DNA of 64,000 nt from Saprospiraceae bacterium (GCA_020630495.1 JAHDBH010000004.1:1-64000); one strand, 5' to 3'; positions 25,530 through 35,225 are shown, counted from the first letter of the stretch. Numbers and translations are program-made. The notes: a model not told the origin generated them from the letters alone.

Positions 25530-25553
25530 AGGGCGACCCTGCTGGATCGCCCT
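25530..25553 (-). terminator. Intrinsic terminator of the redoxin gene
   Basis: A seven-base stem (AGGGCGA with TCGCCCT) with a ten-base loop is followed on the minus strand by TTTTCTATTG; it is 26 nt beyond the redoxin stop codon. Confidence 0.75.
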
Positions 25554-25579
25554 CTACTGCTTCCTTGTAATTCAAGATA

Positions 25580-26194
25580 TTACTTGGCGCACTTTACACT
25601 GCACCCGATCGCCTTTGTCTTGGCTGGTGATGGAGCTTTATCTGCTGCTACTGCGGCTATAGCATCTTCTAGATAGGTCTCCGTGACGCCTGATGCGTCA
25701 CGTGGGCTATTATCGATAGCGCCTATGTATCTCACGACCATTTCTTTATCGAGGAGAAATACGTGAGGTGTCTTGGTAGCACCAAACTTAGGATAGACTT
25801 TCTGCCCCTCATCCATGACATAGGCAAAGGGAAAATCTTTCTCTTCTGCACGCTTGATCATATTCTCGTAGCTATCGCCTGGTACGACTTCTGGATCATT
25901 GGGATTGATAGCTATGACAGGGAAGCCCTGGTCAGCATATTTACGGTGTAGATCTATGATTCTGTCTTCGTACATGACTGCGTACGGGCAGTGGTTACAA
26001 GTGAATATCACGACCACACCCTTGCTGTCAGCGTAGTCAGCAAGCGAATGCATCTTGCCATCCACACCTTTGAGAGAGAAGTCTTCGACTTTGTCACCTA
26101 TGTCGTATCCACCTTCTGTAGCTGGCGCCATGACACCTTGGATCGTGAAAACTGCGATGGCTAGTAAAAATGCCGTTGTGAGAAATGCTTTCAT
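25580..26194 (-). CDS. Exported thioredoxin-fold (redoxin/AhpC-TSA) protein
   Basis: This 204-residue protein has a signal peptide (KAFLTTAFLLAIAVFTIQGV) and a thioredoxin fold with a CxxC-type site NHCPYAVMYED (CNHC) preceded by GVVVIFTC. The downstream cis-proline loop is TKTPHVFLLDKEMVVRYIGA. The C terminus keeps the family's IGCSVKCAK ending with a further cysteine pair. This family (redoxin-like, Bacteroidota-common) is thought to reduce or oxidise periplasmic thiols. The start is ATG 26194. Its terminator lies downstream. It is 65 nt after the TlpA-like gene on the same strand, a likely small envelope-redox operon. Confidence 0.85.
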   Translation of the reverse strand: MKAFLTTAFLLAIAVFTIQGVMAPATEGGYDIGDKVEDFSLKGVDGKMHSLADYADSKGVVVIFTCNHCPYAVMYEDRIIDLHRKYADQGFPVIAINPNDPEVVPGDSYENMIKRAEEKDFPFAYVMDEGQKVYPKFGATKTPHVFLLDKEMVVRYIGAIDNSPRDASGVTETYLEDAIAAVAADKAPSPAKTKAIGCSVKCAK

Positions 26195-26259
26195 AGCGTA
26201 TGAGTTAAGTTAATTGAGTATGATATGGTAAAAATGTAATTGTCGAGCAAACGGCGAGG

Positions 26260-26775
26260 TCAATCCAATTGTTTCACGAATCGATCAAGCTGTGCAATAC
26301 TGTCAAAACTGCGCTCTCCGAAATGTCGCTTTCCTTGCCGCTTCACGAGAGTCGCGGGTATGCTACCCTCCCAGCTTGGGTCTACATCATCTATCCAGGC
26401 ATTGTAATCCATATTGGTCATGTGCCATACTTCCTCGGTGATGCCGTTTTGTTGTAGATAGGGGATGAGCTTACTCGCGGCCTGATCAGGAAAGTCAAGC
26501 GACACCAAAATGAGTTTAGTGGGATGATCTTGATGTTTTTTGGCGAAAGCCAGAAAATAAGGCATCTCATCAACGCAAGGCTTACACCAAGTTGCCCAAA
26601 AGTTGATCACATAGGTAGTGTCGCTACTAGAGTCGGTGCGTTTCTCGAGGTCTGATATTTTATCTGTAGTGGTGAGATGAATCGTCGTATCATCACTCAC
26701 GTCAGACTTCATATTCTGGGCAGTACTGCAAGATGCGAGGAGTGAGAGAATGGCAAAAAGGGTGATGTGCTGCAT
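26260..26775 (-). CDS. TlpA/ResA-like thiol:disulfide lipoprotein
   Basis: This 171-residue lipoprotein (lipobox LLASCST) carries a thioredoxin-like domain with the WCKPC active site in VINFWATWCKPCVDEMPYFL, and the cis-proline region WEGSIPATLVKRQGKR. TlpA/ResA-like proteins keep cysteines of exported proteins, such as apocytochromes, reduced. The start is ATG 26775. It is encoded between dnaE (35 nt upstream) and the redoxin (65 nt downstream), all on the minus strand, so co-transcription is possible. Confidence 0.9.
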   Translation of the reverse strand: MQHITLFAILSLLASCSTAQNMKSDVSDDTTIHLTTTDKISDLEKRTDSSSDTTYVINFWATWCKPCVDEMPYFLAFAKKHQDHPTKLILVSLDFPDQAASKLIPYLQQNGITEEVWHMTNMDYNAWIDDVDPSWEGSIPATLVKRQGKRHFGERSFDSIAQLDRFVKQLD

Positions 26776-26810
26776 AAGTAATTACAACGCCGAGAAGCGC
26801 GTGCAGTGCA

Positions 26811-29800
26811 TCATGTTAGCACTTTATAACTTAATCCCAGATCCTTGATCTTCTTGGTGAAGGCACTGCATAGCTCTACGCGATATTTTTTACTGTGCAG
26901 CTTGAGTGCTTGTCGCTTGTCGCGGTCTTCTAAGCTGATTTTGACAGGTTTGTCTCCAGCGTGGTCACTTACGATCTGGTGAAACTGTGCAATGAAGTCT
27001 GGCGTGACTTGATCGAGAGAAACACCCACCATGATGCCCCGAGAATATTGCTCAGCGGCCGACTCCAAGAGGCGTACATCAAGGATGTTAAAATAAGGGT
27101 CGCCACCAGTGTACCGCTGGGAGAAACGCGCTTTGATCAATACTACTTGGCCGATCTGGAGCCGTGCTTTGAGATCATGATATTGCTCCTTAAACAACCG
27201 AAATTCGAGACTATCGGTGTAGTCTTGAATCTCAAATATGCCAAACTCATTGCCATTTCGCTGACTGATCTTGCTATCGCTCTTAGTGACTACGCCAGCT
27301 ACTAGAAGTTCGCCCTGTTGATTGGGTTGCATGGCGCTGAGCGTGGTGGTGGTAAAGTTTTCTACCTCCATGGGATAATTATCCAGTGGATGTCCAGATA
27401 GGAAGATTCCTGAGATCTGCTTCTCGTGGGTAAGCCGCTCGATAAGGCTCCATGGCTTGCAGTCAGGAATCTCAGGCTCTGGCAGTGTGAAGCTCTCTTC
27501 TAATCCGAAGAGCGAGTGCTGTGCAGATTCCTTCTGGGATTGATAGCTGGCTCCATACTTGAGTGCAGCTTGATAATAATTTTCAAATGCTCCAGATGGC
27601 GACACAAGCTGAGCGCGGTGTACCTCTTTAAAACAGTCAAAGGCTCCACCTAGAGCGAGGGCTTCCATGGCTTTCTTGTTGACCGTACGAGGATTTACGC
27701 GCTTTGTAAAATCAATCACACTAAGAAAATCACCCGCTTCGCGCTGTGTGACGATTTCCGTCACTGGTCCTTCACCCATACCCTTGATCGATGATAGACC
27801 AAATCTGATATCGCCATCGCTATTGACAGAGAATTGCATGCGACTCTCGTTTACATCCGGACCTAGAACTTTGATGCCCATCTTGCGCGTCTCGCGTATA
27901 AGAAAATTGAGTCGCTTGCTATCGCCCTTATCATGAGACAGCACAGATGCCATGTACTCGGCGGGGTAGTGTGCCTTGAGATAGGCTGTCTGATAGGCGA
28001 GTACGGAGTAGGCAGCGGCATGGCTACGATTAAATCCGTAGGAGGCAAACTTCGCCATCACATCAAAGATTTCTTCTGCCTGCTTGGCATCGACACCCTT
28101 GGCGGTGGCACCAGCTACAAATAGCTCGCGCTGGTGATCCATTTCTTTTTTCTTCTTCTTACCCATAGCACGGCGAAGAATATCCGCGCTACCGAGGCTA
28201 AAGTCTGCCATGATCTGAGCCGCTTGCATGATCTGCTCTTGATAGACCATGATCCCGTATGTGGGCTCCAGGATCTCTTGCAACCACTCGTGTGGATAGC
28301 TGATCTCTTCTAGTCCGTGCTTCCGCCGGATAAAGAGCGGAATGTAATCCATAGGCCCAGGACGGAAGAGTGCGTTCATGGCTATGAGATCCTCTATGTT
28401 AGTCGGCTTGAGATCACGTAAGTGAGAGCGCATACCCGAACTTTCAAACTGGAATATACCCACTGTCTCACCGCGCTGAAAGAGCTCATAAGTCCTGTCA
28501 TCTGTGAGTGCAATCTGATCTATATCGAGTGCCTCCTGATCAGGGTGTGTGAGAGCGATATTTTTCAGTGCATCATTGATAATGGATAGGGTAGTGAGTC
28601 CGAGAAAATCCATCTTGAGCATGCCTGCTCGCTCTACAAACTCTCCGTCAAACTGCGTCACGTAGAAGTCCGAATCCTTGGGCTTGGATACGGGCATATA
28701 ATTGGTGATATCATCTGGGGCGATGATGACTCCAGCGGCATGTATACCTGTATTTCTCACAGTGCCTTCGACCTTCAGCGCGAGCTGCAGGATCTGTTGC
28801 TCTTCGGAGCCTGCTTTTTCCAGGAGATTGCGGAGTGTCTGGATATTGTCTAGGTCATCCTTGCGAAAGTCCTCTTTGACTTTGTCAATAGGATCTGTGA
28901 GGATCTTATTCAGTTTGGTGCCTGGGCGGGTAGGGACCAGCTTGGCTAATTTATCACTGATATCCAGAGGTACGTCACGCACACGCGCCACATCACGGAT
29001 AGAAGACCGCGCAGCCATAGTGCCAAATGTGATGATCTGCGCCACTTGCTTCTTTCCATATTTGTCGACGACCCAGTCGATGACTTTCTGTCTTCCATCA
29101 TCGTCAAAGTCGATGTCAATATCAGGCATACTCACTCGCTCTGGATTGAGAAATCTCTCAAAGAGTAGATTGTACTTGATCGGATCTATATCTGTGATGG
29201 TCAGAGCATAAGCCACTACTGAGCCTGCTGCCGACCCGCGACCCGGACCTACCCGCACATGTAGATCTCGCGCAGCGCGGATAAAATCTTGTACGATGAG
29301 AAAATACCCCTCGTAGCCCATGTTGCCGATGATACCTAGTTCCAGATCTATCCGCTCTCTTATCACTTCAGTGACTTCCCCGTATCGTCGCTTGGCGCCT
29401 TCGTAGACAATATGCCTGAGGTAGTCAGGCTGATTAGTAAACTCTGGCGGCAAAGGGAATGCAGGAAGGAGGAGATCTCTGGCCAGATCCAGCTGCTCTA
29501 CCTTATCCGCTATCTCGAGCGTGTGAGCTAGTGCTTCTGGTACGTCGCGGAAGAGATGCGCCATCTCGGCCTGCGATTTCATGTAGTAGTCAGCCGAGGA
29601 GAAGCGGAATCGCTCCTTTTCTTGCATCTTACTATTGGTATTTACACACAGGATGACATCATGTGGCGTGGCATCTTCTTCATTGACGTAGTGTGCATCA
29701 TTGGTCGCTATGACTTTGACATTGTGCTTTTTGGCAAAGCCGAGTAGCGTCTGATTGATCTGCTCTTGGGATACAGTATGGTGCTGATCGCCCAGACCCT

Positions 29801-30353
29801 CTAGTCCGTCATGCCGCTGCAACTCTATGTAATAGTCCTCGCCAAATACATCGAGCCACCACTTGAGGAGTTCCTCAGCTTTGTCTAGCTGACCACGCAT
29901 GATGGCCTGAGGGATTTCTGCTCCTATGCAGCAGCTCGTGGCTATAATACCCTCGTGATACTGCAGGAGTAGCTGCTTATCTATACGGGGAAACTTGCCG
30001 TACAGTCCCTCTATAAATCCTAGCGAGCAGAGCTTGCAGAGATTCTGATAGCCTTGTACATTCTTAGCGATGAGGAGCTGGTGGTAGCGCTTGTCACGCT
30101 CGCCAGCTGACACGGCAAATGAGGTCTTGCGACGATCTTCGACCATGTAAAACTCGCAGCCTAGAATACCCTTTACGCCATACTTTTTCGCCTCATTGAC
30201 CCACTGAAATGCACCAAACATATTACCGTGATCTGTGAGAGCTACCGCTTGCTGACCGTCCTCGCTAATCTTCTTCATCAGCTTGTCTATGTGCGATGCA
30301 CCGTCAAGAAGGGAATACTGAGTATGGCAGTGTAGGTGGCAGTACTGAGACAT
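26811..30353 (-). CDS. dnaE: DNA polymerase III subunit alpha (replicative)
   Basis: This 1180-residue protein is the catalytic subunit of the replicative DNA polymerase. The N-terminal PHP domain (about 1-210) starts SQYCHLHCHTQYSLLDGA. The polymerase core has the catalytic aspartates in SMPDIDIDFDDDGRQK near residue 410, and GPGRGSAAGSVVAYAL before it. Later blocks include NALFRPGPMDYIPLFIRRKH and YGFNRSHAAAYSVLAYQTAY. The C-terminal region has a tandem helix-hairpin-helix/fingers area, an OB fold (LVAGVVTKSDSKISQRNG) and a tail. Every metal-ligand position of the PHP domain looks conserved (see findings). Length is typical. A possible TAATTTTG box precedes the start. Gene appears complete and single. 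Confidence 0.97.
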   Translation of the reverse strand: MSQYCHLHCHTQYSLLDGASHIDKLMKKISEDGQQAVALTDHGNMFGAFQWVNEAKKYGVKGILGCEFYMVEDRRKTSFAVSAGERDKRYHQLLIAKNVQGYQNLCKLCSLGFIEGLYGKFPRIDKQLLLQYHEGIIATSCCIGAEIPQAIMRGQLDKAEELLKWWLDVFGEDYYIELQRHDGLEGLGDQHHTVSQEQINQTLLGFAKKHNVKVIATNDAHYVNEEDATPHDVILCVNTNSKMQEKERFRFSSADYYMKSQAEMAHLFRDVPEALAHTLEIADKVEQLDLARDLLLPAFPLPPEFTNQPDYLRHIVYEGAKRRYGEVTEVIRERIDLELGIIGNMGYEGYFLIVQDFIRAARDLHVRVGPGRGSAAGSVVAYALTITDIDPIKYNLLFERFLNPERVSMPDIDIDFDDDGRQKVIDWVVDKYGKKQVAQIITFGTMAARSSIRDVARVRDVPLDISDKLAKLVPTRPGTKLNKILTDPIDKVKEDFRKDDLDNIQTLRNLLEKAGSEEQQILQLALKVEGTVRNTGIHAAGVIIAPDDITNYMPVSKPKDSDFYVTQFDGEFVERAGMLKMDFLGLTTLSIINDALKNIALTHPDQEALDIDQIALTDDRTYELFQRGETVGIFQFESSGMRSHLRDLKPTNIEDLIAMNALFRPGPMDYIPLFIRRKHGLEEISYPHEWLQEILEPTYGIMVYQEQIMQAAQIMADFSLGSADILRRAMGKKKKKEMDHQRELFVAGATAKGVDAKQAEEIFDVMAKFASYGFNRSHAAAYSVLAYQTAYLKAHYPAEYMASVLSHDKGDSKRLNFLIRETRKMGIKVLGPDVNESRMQFSVNSDGDIRFGLSSIKGMGEGPVTEIVTQREAGDFLSVIDFTKRVNPRTVNKKAMEALALGGAFDCFKEVHRAQLVSPSGAFENYYQAALKYGASYQSQKESAQHSLFGLEESFTLPEPEIPDCKPWSLIERLTHEKQISGIFLSGHPLDNYPMEVENFTTTTLSAMQPNQQGELLVAGVVTKSDSKISQRNGNEFGIFEIQDYTDSLEFRLFKEQYHDLKARLQIGQVVLIKARFSQRYTGGDPYFNILDVRLLESAAEQYSRGIMVGVSLDQVTPDFIAQFHQIVSDHAGDKPVKISLEDRDKRQALKLHSKKYRVELCSAFTKKIKDLGLSYKVLT

Positions 30354-30443
30354 GAGAGGCGATTGGCGGACGTCAAAATTACGTATATAAATTTCTGGAC
30401 ATATACAGTCTCACGAGGATCAGTCCACCTATATTTACCAGGC

Positions 30444-30548
30444 ATGGTCTCTCTATTACGATACATCATCATACCTCTGGCTGTAGTGCTTATAGTAGGT
30501 CTCATCATCATACTACTGCGAGCTGATGCTCGAGAGCGGCGTCCTTGA
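30444..30548 (+). CDS. Putative single-helix small membrane protein
   Basis: This 34-residue ORF encodes MVSLLRYIIIPLAVVLIVGL then a basic-acidic tail ending ADARERRP, one membrane helix. A longer frame begins at 30336 inside the dnaE 5' region and is unlikely. A TATATTTA box lies six bases before the ATG, and the stop is followed two bases later by ATG 30551 of the dehydrogenase gene, so it could be a small leader gene of that operon. No family is recognised; it may not be translated. Confidence 0.4.
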   Translation: MVSLLRYIIIPLAVVLIVGLIIILLRADARERRP

Positions 30549-30550
30549 GT

Positions 30551-31477
30551 ATGGCTATGGGACTACTCATACGACACTGGGATCCCACTGCATGGGTGGA
30601 TGGATTCAGAGAGGCGCTTGGAGACGAGCTTTATGTCTATCCTGACATGCCAGCGCAAGAGGAGATCACCTTTGTAGCTGCATGGCGACCAGATCCTGGT
30701 ATGCTAGCACACTATCCAGGGCTTCGCTATCTACAGTGCCTAGGAGCGGGGGTGGACCAGCTCGTGGGTAGGGATGATCTGCTAGAAGCTGTAGTCATCT
30801 CCCGCATCGTCGATCCTGATCTCACTGCGGATATGACGGAGCATCTCATGGCAATCTTGCTTAGTGATATGAAGCATTTGTCAAGCTACGTACACGATAG
30901 TGAGGAGCAGCGCTGGTCTCCGAGACCTTACCGCAGATGGCGTGATGTGACCATAGGGATATTGGGAATGGGCGAGTTAGGATTATATGCTGCAGGAGCG
31001 CTTGCGCAGATGGGGGCTACTGTACTAGGATGGTCCCGGAGTGCTAAGCATATCGCTGAAGTATCAAGTCTTACAGGAGAGGACGGACTGCTGAGTCTGC
31101 TGGAGTCGTCCGACTACGTGATCAATCTGCTACCGCTCACTCCGGCGACACAGGGTATTCTGTCTGAGAGGCTTTTCAGCCAAATGCTACCAGGTACAGC
31201 CTTGATCAATGTAGGAAGAGGAGCACACGTAGACGAGGATGATCTCTTAGCGGCCCTTGACAGCGGCAATCTCCGAGCTGCTTACCTAGACGTATTTGGG
31301 CAAGAGCCCCTACCAGTGGATCACCCCTTTTGGAGTCATCCATCTATCTGGGTCACGCCACACGTCGCTAGTCGGAGCAATCCTGAGACTGTCATTGCTC
31401 AGGTGGTAGCAAATTATCGCCGCGCTCAGCGATCTGAAAGCCTCAAGCATACGGTAGACCTACGCGCGGGTTACTAG
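30551..31477 (+). CDS. D-2-hydroxyacid dehydrogenase (GhrA-like)
   Basis: This 308-residue NAD(P)-dependent dehydrogenase reduces 2-oxoacids such as glyoxylate or hydroxypyruvate. It has the NAD-binding motif GMGELGLYAAGALAQMGATV near residue 140, then NLLPLTPATQGILSERLFSQ, the arginine block INVGRGAHVDEDDLLAAL, and the catalytic Glu/His pair region DVFGQEPLPVDHPFWSHPSI with WVTPHVASRSNPE. Length and layout match GhrA, but the exact substrate is not fixed by sequence. Start: TTG 30545, ATG 30551 and ATG 30557 are all in frame; I take 30551. The gene follows the tiny membrane ORF by two bases. Confidence 0.88.
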   Translation: MAMGLLIRHWDPTAWVDGFREALGDELYVYPDMPAQEEITFVAAWRPDPGMLAHYPGLRYLQCLGAGVDQLVGRDDLLEAVVISRIVDPDLTADMTEHLMAILLSDMKHLSSYVHDSEEQRWSPRPYRRWRDVTIGILGMGELGLYAAGALAQMGATVLGWSRSAKHIAEVSSLTGEDGLLSLLESSDYVINLLPLTPATQGILSERLFSQMLPGTALINVGRGAHVDEDDLLAALDSGNLRAAYLDVFGQEPLPVDHPFWSHPSIWVTPHVASRSNPETVIAQVVANYRRAQRSESLKHTVDLRAGY

Positions 31478-31485
31478 TGATCCAC

Positions 31486-31493
31486 TATATTTG
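31486..31493 (+). promoter_or_regulatory. Putative -7 box directly before the VOC gene
   Basis: TATATTTG lies four bases before ATG 31498, the same geometry as at 11464. It would give a leaderless transcript. No clear -33 element. Confidence 0.28.
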
Positions 31494-31497
31494 AGTC

Positions 31498-31923
31498 ATG
31501 GAGCTATCACCTTTTCACCTCGCCATTCCTGTGCGAGAGATCGTGGAGACACGAGCATTTTACAGAGATGTACTTGGATGTGCAGAAGGTCGCAGCAGTG
31601 ATCAGTGGGTTGACTTTGACTTCTACGGTCATCAGCTCGTGATCCACCAGGTCGATGAGCATCCAAGCGACGGCGATGCTCAGGTTAATCCTGTAGACGG
31701 TCACGCGGTGCCTGTACCTCACTTTGGAGTGGTGCTGCACTGGAATCAGTGGGAAGAATTATCTGCTCGACTGCGAGAGCGCGGGACTCAGTTTGTCATA
31801 GAGCCATACATCCGATTTGCGGGCGAGGTAGGGGAGCAAGCAACCATGTTCTTTTTGGATCCTAGCGGCAATGCACTAGAATTTAAGGCATTCAAGGATC
31901 GTACACAGTTGTTTGCTCAGTAG
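31498..31923 (+). CDS. VOC superfamily (glyoxalase-like) protein
   Basis: This 141-residue protein has two paired beta-alpha-beta-beta-beta modules of the vicinal-oxygen-chelate fold: [20 protein letters not shown] starts the first and [20 protein letters not shown] the second, closing with [18 protein letters not shown], which carries the glutamate ligand. The paired histidine ligands HLAI and HFGV are present. VOC proteins include glyoxalases, dioxygenases and resistance proteins; this one is probably a metal-dependent enzyme of unknown substrate. It is 20 nt downstream of the GhrA-like gene. Confidence 0.85.
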   Translation: MELSPFHLAIPVREIVETRAFYRDVLGCAEGRSSDQWVDFDFYGHQLVIHQVDEHPSDGDAQVNPVDGHAVPVPHFGVVLHWNQWEELSARLRERGTQFVIEPYIRFAGEVGEQATMFFLDPSGNALEFKAFKDRTQLFAQ

Positions 31924-32024
31924 CTGGTCAGACTTTATGATTTCTTTGAGAGACCTGAGCAGAACTCCATAGGTAGCGACATTGTATGATTATACGTATC
32001 ATTGACACTGATTACCCACCTACC

Positions 32025-32510
32025 ATGAAATATACCTTCCTGCTACTTACACTGATCACCCTATTCTTGACTTCATGTGGCGAGCCCACGGCAGATTTAG
32101 ATCAGCTTGATCTGATGTCATATGGAATGCCCCTTACTATAGATGCGCCAGCTGGAGCCGAAGTGACTAAGCGCGGTATCGCTTTTCGCCAAGAGCTAGA
32201 GATCGTGGGGGAGGACAATTTTAGGCTCGTGGTTGCTATGGACGATGCCGTGCAAAGTGACGCCCAGAAACTCAAAGAGCAAAAACTATCTGAAGCCAAG
32301 CAAAATCGATTTTTCTTCAGGCTTGTAGAAGATGATCCGCAGGGATTCATCTTTGAAAATAGAATCGATAGTGTCAATAGCACTTACGGCTTCAACTACG
32401 TCAAGATTCAGGGAGATAAAGAATTTGTATTTCAGCAATCACGTACAGGAATCTACAGCCTAGAAGAGGTGCAAGCGATGTACGGAGCTGTTAGAGAGAC
32501 AGAGGAGTAA
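32025..32510 (+). CDS. Lipoprotein of unknown function
   Basis: This 161-residue protein has a lipobox (LITLFLTSCGEP) at residue 16 or so, then a mature part with two beta-rich stretches (MPLTIDAPAGAEVTKRGIAF and FIFENRIDSVNSTYGFNYVK). No family is recognised. The frame is open to 31986; ATG 32025 is chosen because it puts the signal peptide at the N terminus. It lies 100 nt after the VOC gene. Confidence 0.75.
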   Translation: MKYTFLLLTLITLFLTSCGEPTADLDQLDLMSYGMPLTIDAPAGAEVTKRGIAFRQELEIVGEDNFRLVVAMDDAVQSDAQKLKEQKLSEAKQNRFFFRLVEDDPQGFIFENRIDSVNSTYGFNYVKIQGDKEFVFQQSRTGIYSLEEVQAMYGAVRETEE

Positions 32511-32511
32511 G

Positions 32512-32589
32512 CTAGGACTGCTTAGCTCGTAGAGCAAGTTGCTCCCAAAATATCACACAGAAAATAATAAGTAATCCTACGGCAAACAT
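32512..32589 (-). CDS. Possible 25-residue membrane peptide
   Basis: On the minus strand, ATG 32589 opens MFAVGLLIIFCVIFWEQLAL ending in RAKQS and a stop at 32512-32514. The first 15 residues form one hydrophobic helix with a positively charged tail, like many small membrane or toxin-type peptides. It sits just beyond the sodA terminator (upstream on the plus strand), so it would need its own promoter, and none is clear. This is speculative. Confidence 0.2.
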   Translation of the reverse strand: MFAVGLLIIFCVIFWEQLALRAKQS

Positions 32590-32685
32590 GAGGTCAATGA
32601 TTTAAGCTTGTTGACCCAAAAGTCGTGCCAACTTTCGCTTGATTCGTTTCGAGCAATCAGTCCACTATCCCATGTATAAAAAAAA

Positions 32686-32712
32686 AGCGCCCCAGCAATA
32701 TTGCTGGGACAC
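32686..32712 (-). terminator. Intrinsic terminator of sodA
   Basis: A perfect nine-base dyad CCCAGCAAT/ATTGCTGGG (32691-32708), extendable outward with a mismatch, is followed on the minus strand by a long T run, 52 nt beyond the sodA stop. Confidence 0.85.
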
Positions 32713-32764
32713 TCATCAATCTTGATACATCGTGTGATCATCCCACTGGGGATGTCACTTGGAT

Positions 32765-33370
32765 CTATTTATGCTTAGCGTAGAGCTCGCTCACGTGATT
32801 CCAGTTGATCACCTCCGTAAATGCTGCGAGATAATCGGGGCGCTTATTCTGATAATGGAGGTAGTAAGCGTGTTCCCACACGTCAACTCCGAGGATCGGG
32901 TATCCGCCACAGCCGATTCCAGGCATGAGCGGGTTATCTTGATTAGCCGAGCTGCAGATTTCTAACTTTCCGCCAGGATGCACGCATAGCCATGCCCAGC
33001 CACTACCAAACTGCCCACCACCAGCAGACTTGAGCTTGTCCTTAAAGCCATCCATACTACCAAATGCATCATCAATTGCACCTGAGAGCTCACCGCTCGC
33101 AGAGCCACCATCAGGAGACATCACATTCCAGAAGAGACTGTGATTGAAGTATCCGCCTCCATTGTTGCGGACAGCCTTATTGGACATGTCCAGATTTTTT
33201 AGAATTTCCTCAATGCTTTTTCCCTCCATATCAGTGCCTTCTATAGCACTGTTGAGTTTTTTAGTATATCCAGCATGGTGCTTGCCATGATGGATTTCCA
33301 TGGTACGGGCATCTATATGTGGCTCTAGAGCATCATGAGCGTAGGGCAGATCTGGCAGTTTAAAAGACAT
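32765..33370 (-). CDS. sodA: Superoxide dismutase, Mn/Fe family (Mn-type features)
   Basis: This 201-residue enzyme dismutates superoxide to peroxide and oxygen in the cytoplasm. The four metal ligands are visible: His in HGKHHAGYTKKLN, His in GGYFNHSLFWNVMSP, and Asp plus His in GVDVWEHAYYLHYQNKRPDY. SANQDNPLMPGIG holds glutamine in the position typical of manganese enzymes, and GSGWAWLCVHPGGKLEICSS is standard; so I favour the Mn type, although cambialistic metal use is possible. The gene is monocistronic with a strong terminator and is divergent from fumC. Confidence 0.95.
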   Translation of the reverse strand: MSFKLPDLPYAHDALEPHIDARTMEIHHGKHHAGYTKKLNSAIEGTDMEGKSIEEILKNLDMSNKAVRNNGGGYFNHSLFWNVMSPDGGSASGELSGAIDDAFGSMDGFKDKLKSAGGGQFGSGWAWLCVHPGGKLEICSSANQDNPLMPGIGCGGYPILGVDVWEHAYYLHYQNKRPDYLAAFTEVINWNHVSELYAKHK

Positions 33371-33530
33371 GGTTGTTGGTATTTTAAAATTTTACAATAA
33401 ATTACAGCGGCTTGCAGTCATGCAGTCCACTGTAATAACTAAGACAATTGACGGTCTTATTGTTCAGCTGGCATGGATATCCAGTCGGGTCGCTGATCAT
33501 ACCTTTGAGACTCAATAGCACATCGCACAT

Positions 33531-34922
33531 ATGCAGACACGTACAGAGCGAGATAGTATAGGGCCAGTAGAGGTGCCATCAGATAAGTACTGGGGTGCAC
33601 AGACACAGCGCTCCAGAGAGAACTTCCCTATAGGCGGACAGCAGATGCCTACTGAGGTCATCAGGGCGTACGCCTATCTCAAGAAAGCAGCAGCTAAGAC
33701 CAATGCGAAGCTAGGAGTACTCTCTGATGACAAGGCAAAGCTGATAGGCCAAGTCTGCGATGAGATACTGTCAGGCGAGCTGGATGATCAGTTTCCTCTC
33801 GTGGTGTGGCAGACTGGTAGCGGCACACAGAGCAACATGAATGTCAATGAAGTCATAGCTAATCGCGGCCATGTGCTACAGGGTGGTAGTCTTACGGATA
33901 GCAGCAAGTTTCTTCATCCCAATGATGATGTAAATAAGTCCCAATCGTCCAATGATACGTTCCCTACTGCGATGCATATCGCTGCGTATCTCAAGCTCGT
34001 AGACGAGACCATTCCTGCACTAGAACAGTTGCATGATAGTCTACACGCCAAGGCTATAGAGTTTCAAGACGTAGTCAAGATAGGTCGTACACACTTCATG
34101 GACGCCACGCCAGTCACCCTCGGTCAAGAGTTTTCTGCTTATGTCTCTCAGATCAGTCATGGGCTGCGTGCCATACGCGCCACTCTGGCTCACATATCTG
34201 AGTTATCACTCGGCGGTACGGCAGTGGGCACAGGACTCAACACTCCAGTGGGCTATGCTGAAGCTGTGGCTGAGGAGATTGCGGCCCTTTCGGGCAAAAA
34301 CTTCGTGACTGCCGAAAACAAATTTGAATCCATGGCAAGTCATGATGCCATAGTGGAGTCCCACGGAGCCCTCAAGACAGTTGCCGCCAGCCTCTTTAAG
34401 ATAGCCAACGATATACGCATGCTGTGTTCTGGACCCAGATCAGGAATCGGCGAAATCATCATTCCATCCAATGAGCCTGGCTCGTCCATCATGCCTGGAA
34501 AAGTAAATCCTACTCAGGTAGAAGCTCTCACTATGGCCATGGCTCAAGTTCTCGGTAATGACGTAGCCATCAATGTAGGAGGTATCAGTGGACAGTTTCA
34601 GCTCAATGTATTCAAGCCCATGATGATCTATAATTTTCTCATGAGCGCACAGCTGATCGCTGATGCTTCCAAGTCATTTGAAGAGAGATGCTTGCGTGGC
34701 ATCCAGCCCAATCACGAGCGCATACAACAGAATCTCGATAACAGCCTCATGCTCGTCACCGCGCTCAATACTCACATCGGCTACGACAAGGCAGCTACCA
34801 TAGCTAAGAAGGCCTACAAAGAAGGCACTACCCTGAGGCAAGCGGCTCTATCACTAGAGTATCTCACGGGAGAGCAATTTGATCAATGGGTACGGCCAGA
34901 AGATATGATAGGGCCTAAGTAG
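33531..34922 (+). CDS. fumC: Fumarate hydratase class II
   Basis: This 463-residue enzyme interconverts fumarate and malate in the TCA cycle. It belongs to the fumarase/aspartase superfamily: the N terminus [20 protein letters not shown] is followed by [37 protein letters not shown] with the catalytic histidine region, and the mobile loop signature [20 protein letters not shown] with the catalytic serine. Length is normal. It is divergent from sodA (160 nt between starts) and monocistronic as far as can be seen. Class II (iron-independent) together with superoxide dismutase suggests an aerobic organism. Confidence 0.97.
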   Translation: MQTRTERDSIGPVEVPSDKYWGAQTQRSRENFPIGGQQMPTEVIRAYAYLKKAAAKTNAKLGVLSDDKAKLIGQVCDEILSGELDDQFPLVVWQTGSGTQSNMNVNEVIANRGHVLQGGSLTDSSKFLHPNDDVNKSQSSNDTFPTAMHIAAYLKLVDETIPALEQLHDSLHAKAIEFQDVVKIGRTHFMDATPVTLGQEFSAYVSQISHGLRAIRATLAHISELSLGGTAVGTGLNTPVGYAEAVAEEIAALSGKNFVTAENKFESMASHDAIVESHGALKTVAASLFKIANDIRMLCSGPRSGIGEIIIPSNEPGSSIMPGKVNPTQVEALTMAMAQVLGNDVAINVGGISGQFQLNVFKPMMIYNFLMSAQLIADASKSFEERCLRGIQPNHERIQQNLDNSLMLVTALNTHIGYDKAATIAKKAYKEGTTLRQAALSLEYLTGEQFDQWVRPEDMIGPK

Positions 34923-35105
34923 AGGGTACTTGGGCTATGTATTTCTGGTAGACACATCAAGGTATGGGACGCCGTCTAGACGTACACAAGATGCGATATC
35001 ACGTGGACATGTTGACTACGTTTCAGACCTAGCTAAACTATTCTGAGCCAGTTACCTACGGTGTCTTCCTAGAGAGATAGAGCAGAGACTGAGCTGCTAG
35101 CAATC

Positions 35106-35225
35106 CTAGCTGGATGGGCTTATCTTTTGCTTGCTTTCAGTCGCTTGGTTCTTTCTATTACGCTTCTTGCCGTAAGACTTATTGACGATCTTGCCTTTCT
35201 TCGTTCTTTTATCTCCTTTACCCAT
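35106..35225 (-). CDS. 30S ribosomal protein THX
   Basis: This 39-residue, strongly basic protein reads MGKGDKRTKKGKIVNKSYGK then KRNRKNQATESKQKISPSS. The GKGD-x-x-T-K-x-GKI and YGKKR patterns match the THX family, small basic peptides that sit at the top of the 30S head in Thermus and are encoded in many Bacteroidota. It is a separate gene with its own well-formed promoter-like sequence (35252-35284) about 27 nt upstream. Confidence 0.9.
   Translation of the reverse strand: MGKGDKRTKKGKIVNKSYGKKRNRKNQATESKQKISPSS

Noticed and set aside
34923-35105. Small RNA or gene between fumC and THX
   Set aside because: No clear promoter, terminator or conserved-looking frame.
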